From Collybia mongolica (Eukaryota; Basidiomycota; Agaricomycetes; Agaricales; Clitocybaceae): 64,000 nucleotides of DNA. The DNA lies in NCBI GenBank assembly GCA_013420905.1, contig JAAXNY010000011.1, forward strand, positions 2,356,001 through 2,420,000, given 5' to 3'. The notes beneath the pieces were generated by a model. The model was given only the letters and a program-made list of their open reading frames with translations, did not search any database and had not been told where the DNA came from. Made by a program: the position numbers and the translations under genes. Below are positions 37,387 to 49,945 of this stretch, piece after piece. How positions within the stretch are numbered: the first letter of the stretch is position 1; each line of letters opens with the position of its first letter.

Positions 37387-37960
37387 CAGTGGACAGTTAT
37401 TAATTAATTCTTGAGATATCCCAAGAAAAAGACCAATTAACTCGAATTTATATTATTAAATGCAGCCCATGTTAGCAGTTGCCTTTTTTGCTCGAAATCC
37501 GCGCGTCGGCTAATTTTGATTCCCACAGTTAGAAAAATATTTCCACGACTACAAAGTCTTACTGATGTACTTCAAAAAGTTTACTGATCATGTTCTAATG
37601 AATTCTCGGAACACTTCAAAATTACTAACCATGGGAAAAACAACACTGGATCTTGCTGGGTACGCTGAATTTTCCCCGCAAACCCAGGATGATGAACGAG
37701 TTACTTATGTAAACATAAGGACTTGTAACTCATCGTTGGTAATGACTATGTTGTTGGGGCCAAACTCTTCGTCAGCATCTGATGAGGATTCTTGTGCACA
37801 AAGTTGTGTGGTGGAGATGTTGATGAAGTCATTGACCTGTACTTTACAGTCCCCCACATGTCCTTGCAGACTCTGCGCAGACTCACTTACTTTCTTCTAT
37901 TATAAAGTACTTACTTACTCTTTTACTTACTAACAATCTATGTAATTGATAGGATAAAAA
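37387..37960. other. CpG-containing segment with an unrecognised short frame
   Basis: A plus-strand frame at 37565-37933 (122 aa) contains MGKTTLDLAGYAEFSPQTQ. I recognise no family. The segment keeps more CpG than its surroundings and directly precedes retroposon copy A, of which it could be the 5' continuation. Confidence 0.3.
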
Positions 37961-38924
37961 CATGATGCTTCTTGATCTTTTACCACCACCATCCGACCGT
38001 GGGAATTCGTCCCTCCTGCACTAGGTCGTCCCTAAACTACCTAACACCTCATCCCTAATCGACATTGCCTTTCATCAGACCACTCTTTTGGCCTGGGCCA
38101 CTATCCTTTTACACCATATCCAAATTTCTAACTTATCAGAGCTGATCCTGACTATCTGCAGGGTCATCTCATCTTGCCTGTACTGGGGGCTTCACTAATC
38201 CGTTCACATCCACCTCATCAACTACCAGGCCACATGAGGACACCACAACTCTTGTACCCTGCTTCACGCAGATCCTTAGGGAGTAGGGAGCATCACCACC
38301 AACATTTTTGACAATTTATTCATACTCGCTTAACCACTACACCCAAATACAAAAGGAGGAAGGGGTCTGGCCCCCAATCAGCTATTGTCCCTGCACAGAG
38401 CACACCTCTTGGGGAGAATGCCAGTTTATCGACCAATGGTGGGATTTGGCGGCCTCATTTTGGAGAGGAGTCATTGCTTTGGGAGAGTGGTGTGGAACAG
38501 GGGGGAAAGTAATAGGGGGGATTCAGGAGAGGGGGAGCAGGTTTGAGGTATGGGTTGTTCATTTAGATTGGACATTTATCTTCAACACTGGGGGGGAGTA
38601 ATGGGTTTCCAGGGCGACCTGAAAATACCAGGGGGGGAGTGGAACGGGGTACCAATGTGAAGGGAGGGGACCATGCCCCAACAAGTGAAGGCAAACCTTT
38701 AAGGCGTTGGGAGGTTCAGACATGGTACAGTACAATACTGTTGGACTGCAGGTATCCTCAGTCTAGACCTGTAATATGACCTGGAGAGCAACTTAGTGTA
38801 CAGCTCCACCCTGATGGCCCATTACAGATTACTTAGTGGTAATAGGTGTTTCTGCCCACATGTAGCTGGGTCAAACCCACATGCACTTAATATTATTATA
38901 TGACCAAAAAAAAAAAAAAAAAAA
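37961..38924 (+). mobile_element. Poly-A retroposon, copy A
   Basis: The segment matches 54823-55776 in reverse along its whole length and ends ATATGACC followed by about 19 A. No reverse transcriptase is visible, so it is either the 3' end of a LINE or a non-autonomous family. I could not find a target duplication. The 5' border is set only by where copy B stops. Confidence 0.65.
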
Positions 38925-39570
38925 GACACTAAATAAGCATTCAGATTGTTGTCATGTATTTGGTATGCTTATGTGATGGAATAGATGATGTGACATATGT
39001 CAATAAATAGAGAATTCAATCCTCTTTGTATTTCAGGTAAATATAGTAGTAGTTGTTGCTTATTCCAATGTTTAGTGTAATTTCCCACAAGGGTCATGTT
39101 TGGTAAGGGTCATTGTTGTTATAAGATGTTTGTTCACCCCTGATATAATATACAGACCTTCAAAACTAGCTGAATCTAGACATTTCTAATATTTCGCTCA
39201 AAATAGACTGTGGGAAAAATGTGCTCAACAAGGAAATTGTAGAGCCATGTTTGTACATTCCAAACATATAAAAACAAAGTTAATAGCTTTACTGGTTATG
39301 GAGAAAAACACCAAATAAATTTTGAAATACAACACTTTGAAATATTAGATATGCATAATTTTGATGACATCATCAAAAGCATTATGTAAGCATCCCAAAT
39401 ACATGCAAATTATGTCACAATACTTTGTATTTGTGGAGAAATGCTGTAAAAAGCCATAAGAGAAGAAAAATCCCATTATGGAAATATTTTCCTGTGGTGT
39501 TGAAATATGAATGAATGAATGAATGAATGAATCAACTTTTTGCCTGAAAACTGGGTTGATAAAGAACTCA
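38925..39570. repeat. Direct repeat, second copy
   Basis: This is the second copy of the 35450-36085 block. It starts exactly at the end of the poly-A tail of retroposon copy A and ends before the inverted arm at 39575. Confidence 0.75.
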
Positions 39571-40024
39571 TAATATATTACTTGGCCAAAAGCATAGCCA
39601 AATAAGTCAATGTGGATGCTCCTGGAATCTATAATACTTAATATCTTGCCAATAGCTAGCTATATAAGTATGGTCAAATACAATATGTGATAATACAACA
39701 AAAAAAACACTTAACAGGCATATGTACATTTGTTTGAAGTTTATCTTTGATGATGATATTTCTATTTTTAGCATATCTGATAAGTTCTTGATTAACCCAG
39801 GATGCAAGGCTAGAAATACATTGTTAAATGTTGAATGGTTTATATACATTTCAATACTGTGGGAACTTGTTTCTGTTATAGGCATGTGGATTGATATTAC
39901 TTCAGCTGTGCAAATAGTACAGGGGTAAAGTGTCAGTAAGAAGTAAACTAATATTTGTGAAAGGGATAAGAACATATCACAAGGTAGATAGAATTACACC
40001 AAGGTAGTCTCAAGGTATACACCA

Positions 40025-41113
40025 TGTTGGAAATTTCTGGATTGAGTCACAAGGGCTTACAAAGCCTTGTAAGTATGTAAGCAGATTGGTAGCTTACAAG
40101 GGGTTATAAGTGAGATGATTCTTTGCAAGGGACGTTGCAATCTTATCTTACAAGAGTAACTATAAGTTGATTTGACCATCAAAAGGAGTAATCCAACTTT
40201 TATCAGATTAGTAATCTTATTTCCCACCATTCATGGTTATCTGTTGACTGTTTAATTTGTTGCTATTACCTGGATTTGAGCCTGCGACCTTGTAAGTGCC
40301 AAGGTAATTCTGCCAAGACTTACCCATTTTTTATGACATTCATTACTGTTGTACTATATAGGCAATTTGTTTACTAGATATAGACCACTATATGTATATC
40401 CCTACTTTCTTAGTAGGTAGCACTCAAAGAGTCAGGCCACTGCTCAGATGTGTGCACTTAGGTTCCTCAATCACAGAAATAGTAGCAATAGAGAAAAACA
40501 TTGATTGTGGTTAGTATAGATAAAACTCAGTGGGGGGGGGTGAAACTAATCCAGCTGTAATATCTCACTGCTCAACGAGGTAGGCATGGCTGCCCTTTTT
40601 GAATGCCAGGTTGCTTGAGTTCCAGGGATTGATTTGGCAGGCGTTGTCTTGGCAGTGGCAGGCAGGGCATTGTCAGATCAACATTGGATGTTCACTCTCC
40701 TCTCACCTGCCCCCACCACAAGCTATGGCCCCAAACATTGTGTTTGGGGCCCTCTGCTCAATGCATGTGCTGTAAACCAAGGCCCTGAACATTGCTTTCA
40801 TGGCCCTCTCCTCTTACTGTTTAATACTGGCACTGAAATAACAAAATTAATTCTGAGTCCATATATATTGACTTATACATTATTCCCTCCCCATCTTCTT
40901 GTGGTCCAGTAGTGTGTGACATTGCAAAGCAGGATGAAGCTCTTAAGCAGTTCAAGTGGTGTCAATCCCCCCATCAAAGTAGTGATCTCTGTGTTCTCAC
41001 AATCAGATAACAAGCAAGGTGATGTGCTTGCAGCTGACATCTTGTGCTTGTAAGGCAATCATGATCTGATTGTAATTCACACACCTTACAAGGGGCAAAA
41101 TAAATTTCCAACA
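40025..41113. mobile_element. Solo LTR, copia-like
   Basis: The 1089-bp segment has perfect 12-bp inverted ends, TGTTGGAAATTT and AAATTTCCAACA, with TG...CA termini. It is flanked by CACCA and CAGCA, a 5-bp duplication with one change. The left palindrome arm keeps the empty site (TATACAGCAGCATATA). There are no internal retrotransposon genes. Confidence 0.8.
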
Positions 41114-42896
41114 CAGCATATATGTAGGTGTATATACAATAGAGCAAGGTATATCTGAGCAACTAGATGTGGGGCACATATGCACTCACCTTACACACAT
41201 CTGGTTTGGGCACAGGGGAGGTTGGCACTACTTGGTCTAGACAGCACATCCAGGGGTGCACACCCACCCACCAGGTGATGGTTCTACCATATGGAATACA
41301 CCACTGCACCACCCATGTCCACCATACTAGCTGCTCACTAGCAGATGTGGGCAGGCAGTCACAGGTAATGTGGCAGGTGCCTCTGTGGTTCTTGCTGCAG
41401 CTCTTATTGCTTGTGATTTGGCAGTTGTCATTATCACTGAGAGGGGTAGGTATAGGAGAGGGTGGTGGTATCCATGGCAATGGAACCTGGCATTGTATTT
41501 GGCAGTGTTGTGCACAATCATAAGGGAGGTGATGGAAGGTGCAACTGGGGATATAGTGGTGGTGGTTGACAAAAAGGCTGATGGGTGATGTGGCACCCAC
41601 CAACAATACTCAGCCATTGCCAGTAATGGCCAAGAGTGGGCAGCAGGGGGTCATTATAATAACAAGCAGCTTGGACTAACAAGTTCATATTGCCAAATGG
41701 TTAATCTGCATGCTTTATGCACATGACAGGTAACTTGAGGCCTTGTATTTGACTCTCCAAAATATTGCATTTTTGTGCATTAAATAAGTAATGGTAACTA
41801 TGATGAAGCAAGCAATTTGGACAGTCTGCATGGACTCCATGAGGAGTTGTTCCAAGCTGGGTCTGAGCATCCAACTAACAGTATGGATTTATGGACTTAG
41901 CTTTGACTTGGCTCAGGTGTAGACTGCCATTAAGCAGGGCTCCCTGCCAAACAGGGTCTGAGCTCAGTCTGCAGACATCTGCATTTGTCTGTGTGGTCTG
42001 TGTGGCTCATGTAGCTCAGTGTCAAGTCCTCAGAGAAGCTACTGAGTTGGTTGTGTATTTGGAATATACAAATATGGATCTACATTTTCAAGTTTCTCAC
42101 ACAGTCCATCTCTGAGAGTCTGAGTCCCTACTTTACCAGCTGACTTGTTTTTAAGGGAAGTGCCTAGATATATATGGTTACCTTTTGTTGTTAGATATTT
42201 GTATAGGTGTTAGAATGAGAAAGACCCAAGAGGAAGGAAGTTCCAGAAGTGTCCAGATGAAGCACCAGAATGACCACAATAGTTGTATTAGCAACAGTAT
42301 AGCTAACTCTAGTACAGGTGGCTTGGTGATGTGGCATTCAGCATGTGAGACAAGAAGTCACATGATTCTAAATATAACAATAGGATCTATAAACACCAAC
42401 TTCTATTGGCAATTCATTTGCAGTTGCTGATATCATACACCATGGATATGGGTGAAGCTGTAAAGGCATCACTTGTTTGTCCACATCTAGCTATCAGGAT
42501 CACTATTACACAACTTGCATAGCCTCACTATTACATCTATCATCCTGAGATGCATTTCCTTAACCCCTTGATAAATAGTAGTGTACTCTGGACTGACATA
42601 TCACAGATGTCTTGTTGCATCAGTAGAGTTACTGATATCAGATTCTGTTGTTATTTGAGATGTAGCTATAATGTACTGTATATAAGGTGCCCCTTCCTCT
42701 CTATGAAAGGGCATCTTTGTAATAGACTTGGATTGGGTTCTCTACTTGTGATCAAGCCTCTAGTGCTCTATGCTCATCCCTTCCCTGCATGGTTGTTCAT
42801 ACTGTGTATACTGCTCCCTGTCTGAGCCTCTTGGCAATATGACCTCTTATAGAAGTGCAACAAGTAACTGGCAAGCTCAAATGTGTGGTCATACTA

Positions 42897-44513
42897 CAGT
42901 AGGCAACAAAACTGTTTCAATGTTTTCACATTCTGTAAAGATGCATCCATATGTCAGAAAATAAAAATTGGAAAAATATGAAAAAATTACAGAAGCTGCA
43001 TTGATGTCATATAATGTTGCTTACATAATGTCTTTGCACCACTTCCATTTTTGGTAGCAAAATCACATGATACATACAAAGCCATCATTGAAACGGTTTT
43101 GTTGCCCATCATTAAAAAGTAAGAAAGTGGTAAAACTAGTACTTGGTATATCCTCCTTTGGCCCTCAACACTGCAGCAATACATCTAGGCATGCTCTCAA
43201 TCAATCCTTGACAGACAGACTTATCTATTGCTTCCCACTCCTTCTCCACTCGCTCCCAAAAAAGCTCATGCTGGCTGTGTGGAGGATTTTCATATTCATT
43301 GAGCTTTATTTTGAGGTGATGCCAAAGATGTTCAATAGGATTCATGTCAGGTGACTGTGCAGGCCACTTCATAACATTGAAACCATTGTCCTTGAACCAG
43401 TTTTGGACCTTCTTGCTTGTGTGTTTGGGGTCATTGTCCTGCTGGAAGATGATATTGGCAGGGGTTTTCCCATAGTGATGAAGGGAATCTTGAAGCTCAT
43501 CCTCCATGATGGATACATAGAGGTCTGCATCCATCTTTCCCTCAATCCTGGTTGCATATCCAACCCCATCCCACCCCATGCAGCCCCATACCATCACATT
43601 ACCACCTCCAAACTTCAGTGTCCCCTCTACAATCCTATCACTCAACTGCTCCCCTACCTCTTTCCAGATCCATTTCCTTCCATCTGACCGCAGACGGTTA
43701 ATTTTGGTTTCATCAGACCATATAACCCTTTCCAGTCCTCCAGAGTCCACTCCTTGTGCCTTTCTGCAGAGTCCGGCAGATCCCTCCTATGACAGGTTTT
43801 GAGAAGAGGCCGTTTTCATTTTACTGCAGGCTGTAAACCATGCTTTTTCAAGTTGCGACAAATAGTTTGGGAGGAAATGGATTGGTTGGTGACATCTTGA
43901 AGAGCTTTGGTGACTTGGACTGCATTATCAGCCTTGCCCATGTGAATGATGTGCTTTGCATAGCTAATATTGGCAGAAGTGAGCTTGGAAGGACAGCCAC
44001 CAAAGGACTTTGGGAGCTCAGAATGATACTGAGAGCAGATCCTAGAGATAGTAGCAATGGAGAAGCCAGTGATCTTGTGGATCTGGTGGCCAGAAGTGCC
44101 TGCATCAAGCAGTGTGATGACATGAGAGCGCTGAGCAGGGGTAAGAGATTGCATAGTGTGTTTGGGGGCATTAGAGCACTTGAACACTCTGTATTTATAC
44201 TAAAGCATGAGCAAATCACATGACTTTGTTTAATACATTAAACAATAAACAAAGTCATGTGACTACAGTTAAGATCTCAGCACTTCCTTATTTTTTTACA
44301 ATGGGCAACAAAACCATTTCAATGATGGCTTTGTATGTATCCTGTGATTTTGCTACCAAAAATGGAAGTGGTGCAAAGACATTATGTAAGCAACATTATA
44401 TGACATCAATGCAGCTTCTGTAATTTTTTCATATTTTTCCAATTTTTATTTTCTGACATATGGATGCATCTTTACAGAATGTGAAAACATTGAAACAGTT
44501 TTGTTGCCTACTG
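42897..44513. mobile_element. Tc1-type element, defective copy
   Basis: The ends CAGTAGGCAACAAAACTG and the inverted partner CAGTTTTGTTGCCTACTG are flanked by TA. Inverted repeats of about 220 bp lie at both ends, and each carries a second, inverted copy of the GGCAACAAAAC motif at its inner border. A minus-strand transposase gene lies between them. Confidence 0.92.
43136..44187 (-). pseudogene. Tc1 transposase, broken
   Basis: The N-terminal frame (44187-43816) has the helix-turn-helix part, TPAQRSHVITLLDAG and GFSIATISRICSQY. An in-frame stop follows LQPAVK. Near 43745 one base is lost, so the catalytic half reads in another frame (43750-43136). That half has WSDETKINRL, FQQDNDPKHTS and SPDMNPIEHLWHHL, the DD34E residues, and ends RAKGGYTKY. 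It is close to the intact transposase at 56367-57386 in motif order but diverged in sequence. Confidence 0.9.
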
Positions 44514-44799
44514 TATATCTTCATGTTGTGCATCCATCAGGCCTTCCATGTTGTCAAGCTACCCTGTACCCTGCAATCTAATTCTAGGACAATGCCTGAC
44601 AAGTGTTCCAGAACCAAACTTATCAACAACAAAAAGTAATTTAAAGTTGAAGAGATTCTGGATAGCTAGTTCTATTGCAGCAACCTGGTTCTAGAAATAT
44701 AAAGAAAAGTTAATCAAACAACATAAGGACTCATATCTGCCAGTAATGGCCCTCTACCTCAAGTGGATGGAGTGAGACAATGAAACATATTGTCTGAAA

Positions 44800-46552
44800 A
44801 ATAGAAACATGCTTTTCAGGTCAAGCCTTGCCCCTTTTTCCACCAGGTATTTCACCTTATCAAAAGAACCAGAGTATACAGCCTGCACAAGTGGGTTGTT
44901 GCCATTTTTATCTAAACAACTCTAAAATGAATAATAGAAATGAAATATCCAAAGAGATACATGCTTTGCAGGTCAAGCTGTGCTCCTTTGTCACCCAGAT
45001 ATTGCATTATATCAAAATGGCCTTGTGCTACAGCCAAGAAAAGTGGGGACCTGCCATATTTATCTAAACACAAGAATGAACAATAGAAACAAAAATCCAC
45101 AGAAAGGTTACATGCCTTGTAAATTAAGCTGTGCCCCCTTGTCACCCAGATATTTGACCATATCAAAATGGCCATTTTCAGTGGCCAACAAAAGTGGGGT
45201 CTTGTCATTATGATCTAAACAGCTTGGATAAATAATGAAATAAAACTCCTGAAAAAGATATATACCTTGCTGGTCAAGCTGTATCCCCTTGTCACCCAGA
45301 TATTTCACCATATCAAAATTGCCATTCTGTGCAGCATACAAAAGTGGGGTATTGCCATAATGATCTAAGTAACTAGCATGAATAATAATAATAACATTAC
45401 AAAAAGAGATATATGCCTTGCTGGTCAAGCTGTGCCCCATTGTCACCAAGATAATTCATCACATCAAAGCAGCCCTTCCGTGAAGCATACAAGAGTGGGG
45501 TATTTCCATTATTATCTAAACAACTTGAATCAATAATAAAAATGAAAAATCCAAAGAAAAGATACATGCCTTGTGGGTCAATCTGTGCCCCCTTGTTGCC
45601 CAGGTATTTTACCATATTAAACTGGCTATTTATTGCAGCATAAAATAGTGGGGTCATGCCACTATGACCTAAACAAGTAGAATCAATAATTGAAATAAAA
45701 TATCCAGAGAAAAAATAGATGCCTTGCAGATCAATACATGCCCCTTTGTCATCCAAATATTTCACCATATCAAAATGGCCATTCCATGCAGCATACAAAA
45801 GTGGTGTATTGCCATATTTATCTAAACAACAAGTATTAATAATAAAATGAAAACCCAAAGAAAAGACATGTGCCTTGTGGATCAATCTGTGCCCCCTTAT
45901 CACCCAGATATTTCACCACATCCAAATGTCTGTTTTTTGCAGCATACAAAAGTGGGGTGTTGCCCTCACAATCTAAACAACTAGAGTGGATAAAGGAAAT
46001 ATAATAGTCAAAGAAAATATGCATACCTTGCAGGTCAACCCATGCCCCCTTGTTACCCAAATATTTCACCATATCAAAATGACCATTCTGTGCTACCAAC
46101 AAAAGTGGGGTCTTGTCAGATTTATCTAAACAACTGGAATTAACAATAGAAATCAAATATCCAAAGAAAAGAAGATTACCTTTGAGGTTAATATGTGCCC
46201 CCCTGTCACCCAGATATTTTACCATATCAAAATGACCATTTTGTACAGCATACAAAAGTGGAACTTTGCCATGATTATCTAAGCAAGGAGATGAAGAATG
46301 GAAATGAATTACTCAAAAAAAGATACATGCATTGCAGGTCAATTTGTGCACCCTTGTCCCCCAGATATTTCACCATGTCAAAATGGCTATGTTGTGCAGC
46401 AAACATAAGTGGGGTGTTGCCATCATGATCTGAAAAACTAGCATGAACAATAGAAATGAAATACCCCAAGAAAAATCCATGCCTTGCAGGTCAATATGTG
46501 CCCCTTTGTCAACCAGATATTTCACCATATTGAAATGACCATCTTGTGCAGC
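44800..46552 (-). repeat. Ankyrin exon-intron array, segment 1 (about 12 units)
   Basis: Units of about 150 bp repeat with exons like GNTPLLYAAxNGHFDMVKYL followed by GDKGAQIDLQ and a GTATGTAT-type donor, then an intron of about 50 nt ending before CLD. Units are centred near 44870, 45010, 45155, 45305, 45455, 45605, 45755, 45905, 46060, 46210, 46365 and 46520. The last one is cut by the LINE. Confidence 0.85.
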
Positions 46553-46699
46553 ATTGCTTCTTGACTTGTTACCATGATGTGCACAGCCACCATTGTAGTT
46601 GTCATTGTTGTTCTACGCACCTTGCTGCCCCAGATCACCCCTGATAACGCTCTACCAACCAAGCCCCATGCCTCTAACATGGGCAAAGACAACCCACCC

Positions 46700-49600
46700 A
46701 GCTGATCCCAATGATCAGCAGAACGCGCCTTGAAACCGCCGGACATTCGCAACTACCTTCGCAGATCCTCCTCCCCTGCTCCAACCAGGAGCACCACTCC
46801 TCAGAGACCCCCAGGCCTCCCTACTATTGCACAACAGGTCTTCTTTCGACCACCCACACCTGCACCTGCATCGGAGGTGGATTCCTCCACCCCAATAAAT
46901 ACTGCGGCAGACAACAACACCGTCATGTTGTTGTCCGCCAAAGGCAAAGCCCCAGCCCCACCCCCCTAGGATCGAGAGGAAACCTTTGAGGGGGTGGAGA
47001 TGAACTCTTTCCAGGAGAGCTTTGACAACCCCGCTGACACCTTCCTCCCAACCAGTTCAAAAGAATCAGCAGAGATTGACATCTAGGCAGCTACCTCGTC
47101 GCTCCACAACACAACAGAGCTTATGAACCTCTGGACTGAAAAGGGATACCACGTCCCTGCCCACCTCACTGACACTTTTGCCACTGAGCTCCTTCAGGTT
47201 GTATACTCAGCCTCTGAAATCGGCCTCATCCAGCATGTCGCCAATGGGACCTCTCAAGTCGCTGCCCTGCAACAGGTCATCGACAGCCTTTGGAGTCAGC
47301 TCCCCCCTGATGCTCCTCCCCCTCCTAAGTATGGTCCTCCTGGGTCAGGGCAGTGGCCCCCCCACTTGTCCAATGCTACCTCCGATCCTGCAGGTCTCCG
47401 CAGGCCCCAAAGGAAGCTTATTCCAGCCCGGTCATCTAGACAGCCTCCGCCTCCCCCCCCTCAGCCGACCCCGGCCTCGTTTGCTTCTACTGCAGCAGCA
47501 GCTGCTGCTCTCCCCCAACCTCCCCCTTCTAAGAGGAGGAAGGGCACTGCTGCCATGGCTGAGGGACTAGCCCAGATGGCCAAGTCCTTCCCCTCGGCTC
47601 CCAATGCATCCATTGTCCAAGTGCAACAGATTGTTGTGGGCAGGGCTGCTACCTCCCGCACAAATGCTGAATGGGCTTGCGCCAACGTGAAGCGCTCTAC
47701 CCCCATGGTTCCTCTCGGAAAGAAGTCATGGTCTTCTGCTCCCCACTGGTATACTGGGACAATGCTCCTGTTATACCAACGATCAACAGTATTCTCAGTT
47801 CTAATCGACGAACCATCCGTGCCGTCACGGAATCACGGAACCATCTTGGGGGTCTGTCCCTCATCATGGACTCTGTGCCTTCCGAAGACAACCTCCAGGT
47901 CCTCTACCAGTTCTTTGACACCAAGGTGAAGGAGGCCCGGGGGGCCAAGACAGAGACATGGGTTGAGGTCAGGTCCTCCAAGACCTTTCTCCACATCCCC
48001 AACTTCCCCTTCTTTGGTACCACTGTCACATATGACAAGGCCGGGAAGCCCATTCCCATCACTCCACTGGAGGTCAAGGTGATTCTTGAATCCTGCAAAT
48101 GGAAAGGTGCGATCCATCTGTACCAAGGGGCGCTCCCCCGCATGGTCAGAAACTCCAAAACATTGGACTCATGCACTGTGTTCTTCGACATCTACAACTC
48201 TCATGGAGGTACCCACCTCTGCAGCCTTCGGAACAAGAGCTTCATGCTTGGGTCCCAGTCTCTGACCATCCTGCCCACTGATAAGCGGACAGGCGTCTCT
48301 ATCTGCACAAAGTGCTGGAGGTTCAGCCACTGCAAGGAGGTCTGTCCCTTCAGAGCTCAACTGTGCTCCTATTGCAATGGGCCCCATGATGCCTGCAATC
48401 ATCGTGACTTGGCGGCGTGCTGCAAGGCTGCCCCCAAGGCTACCCCACCAAGACTTGCCACACCAGCGGTGAAAGGGGGCTCCTGGGCTATAAGTGCGCT
48501 GATGCTATGAAATGTAATCCCTTACACACACACACACCAAACCTAACAATCAACACACAAACAGTAGGAATCGCCTGTTTTGAGTTCGGGTTCAAGTGCT
48601 TAGAAGCACTAAGCTTTGAATAGTACTAGCCAAAGCCCTTTTCAATGATCTCTCAACAGGTTTGTTTTAGACAAAAGCTTCAACACAGGTTTAAAAACCT
48701 GCTAGGTATATTTATAATATCTCTCGATCCAATAGACTGAGTACCAAGTGTACGTTCAATTATTAATGATCCCAAGCAGATCTATAAGTCCAAGCGACTT
48801 ATCAAACAATACAGTGCCAAGTGCACTAAGGCCAAGTGCCTAGTAATTCCAACGGACAATACGGTACTAAGTTCCAAGTGAACTAAGTTTCTTTAATTCT
48901 GTGGTTCTTCAATCAATTACAATCAAGACACGTTGAAGCAATCTGATCCTTAATTTGGGCACGCAATAGTGTTTTAACAAATGTGATTTGTATACTCTAT
49001 AGTCGCGCGAAGTGGGGGCAAGATTCCTTACCTTAGCGCTACTCATCTACAGTCTATTTATAATGTACAAACTAAATATCATACGGAATTGTAAATTTTA
49101 CACGGAACCGCGCTCCCGCGCGCCAAGGATCTGTATTCAATACCGACGCGTCTACTACAGCTTGGCGCGCGCGCCACGCGTGCCAATTATGTCATTTACT
49201 GGTTACTTATCAAATATTGAAAGAGCGGGCTAAACTCTTATCAAGTCCCGACCGCGCGCTTTGTTATTTAAAACAGTGCGGCACTGTCGTTTACTCCCCC
49301 TGATTGTCCCGGTTGTTATTCACGGTGTCCCGTCGCTTCCGGTAGTTAACACCAAGTACCCCTGACTAGGATCGGGTTGTGCAAGTCCCGAATTTACAAT
49401 TACTTCTCCTATTAATGATGATCCCCGGACTAATGATATCATACTACAACGGTTACTTATGAACTAAGACACCGAGGTTGTAACCGGGCATGGTGAATAG
49501 GACTAATAATAGACCGTACTCATAGTCCTCTGTACTGATAGTGTATTATCCATTAGACTAGTTCACTCTGATTAGCCGTCTTGGAGCTCGACTCTAATCC

Positions 49601-49942
49601 TTTATTACCGCTTACTTGGTTATTAGAAATGACACTAATAGCCTTACTTGTCGACTTTATAAGTGCAAACAATTTCGGGCCCTATCAGCGGGTCACAAGT
49701 GCCCACACGCCTCCCGGTGCGTCAACTGTGGCCTTGCCCATGAGTCTGATGACAGGAAGTGTTCCTTTTGGAAACACCGCTATGATGCCAAATGGCTAGT
49801 GGCCAAGTACACCACCCAGAAGGTAGGTGACAAGCTCTTATGCTTCATGCCCTCCACTAATACCCCCTTCCCTACCATTACAGGAGACAGGCTCCAAGGA
49901 CGCAGGGAGGGTACTCAAGCGATTCAACAAAAAGTTACTTGA
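46700..49942 (+). pseudogene. LINE ORF1 (gag-like, CCHC knuckles), interrupted
   Basis: A proline-rich N-terminal part (RSSSPAPTRSTTPQRPPG) has stops at about 46967 and 47083. From 47123 the frame continues (MNLWTEKGYHVP), with a P/A-rich stretch, and then needs a one-base shift near 47680 to continue as 47671-48466. Cysteine motifs CTKCWRFSHCKEVCPF and CSYCNGPHDAC precede the solo LTR. Across the LTR the frame resumes exactly as GHKCPHASRCVNCGLAHE and ends at 49942. These knuckles bind the element's RNA. Confidence 0.85.
48470..49687. mobile_element. Solo LTR inside LINE ORF1
   Basis: The 1218-bp segment has TG...CA ends (TGAAAGGGGGC and GGGCCCTATCA) and is flanked by GCGG on both sides (48466-48469, 49688-49691). 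Removing it with one GCGG joins the two halves of ORF1 in frame. It is rich in CpG, unlike its relatives at 30882-33060, so it is recent. It has no coding sequence. Confidence 0.9.
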
Positions 49943-49945
49943 TTA

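Larger units (their letters stand above)
39575..44763. repeat. Right arm of the large palindrome
   Basis: It reverses the left arm (33062-36365) and is longer because of two insertions: a solo LTR at 40025-41113 and a Tc1 element at 42897-44513. In the left arm both insertion points are empty. The arm ends CCTCTACCTCAAGT at 44763 and directly abuts the last visible ankyrin unit. Confidence 0.75.

Noticed and set aside
40260..40330. Sequence resembling the arms of a tRNA (GCCTGCGACC, TTGTAAGTGCC)
   Set aside because: It does not fold into a full cloverleaf by eye and lies inside a solo LTR.
44800..46552. Regular spacing of similar blocks, at first sight like a CRISPR array
   Set aside because: The spacing is about 150 bp, the repeats encode ankyrin motifs with splice signals, and the genome is eukaryotic.
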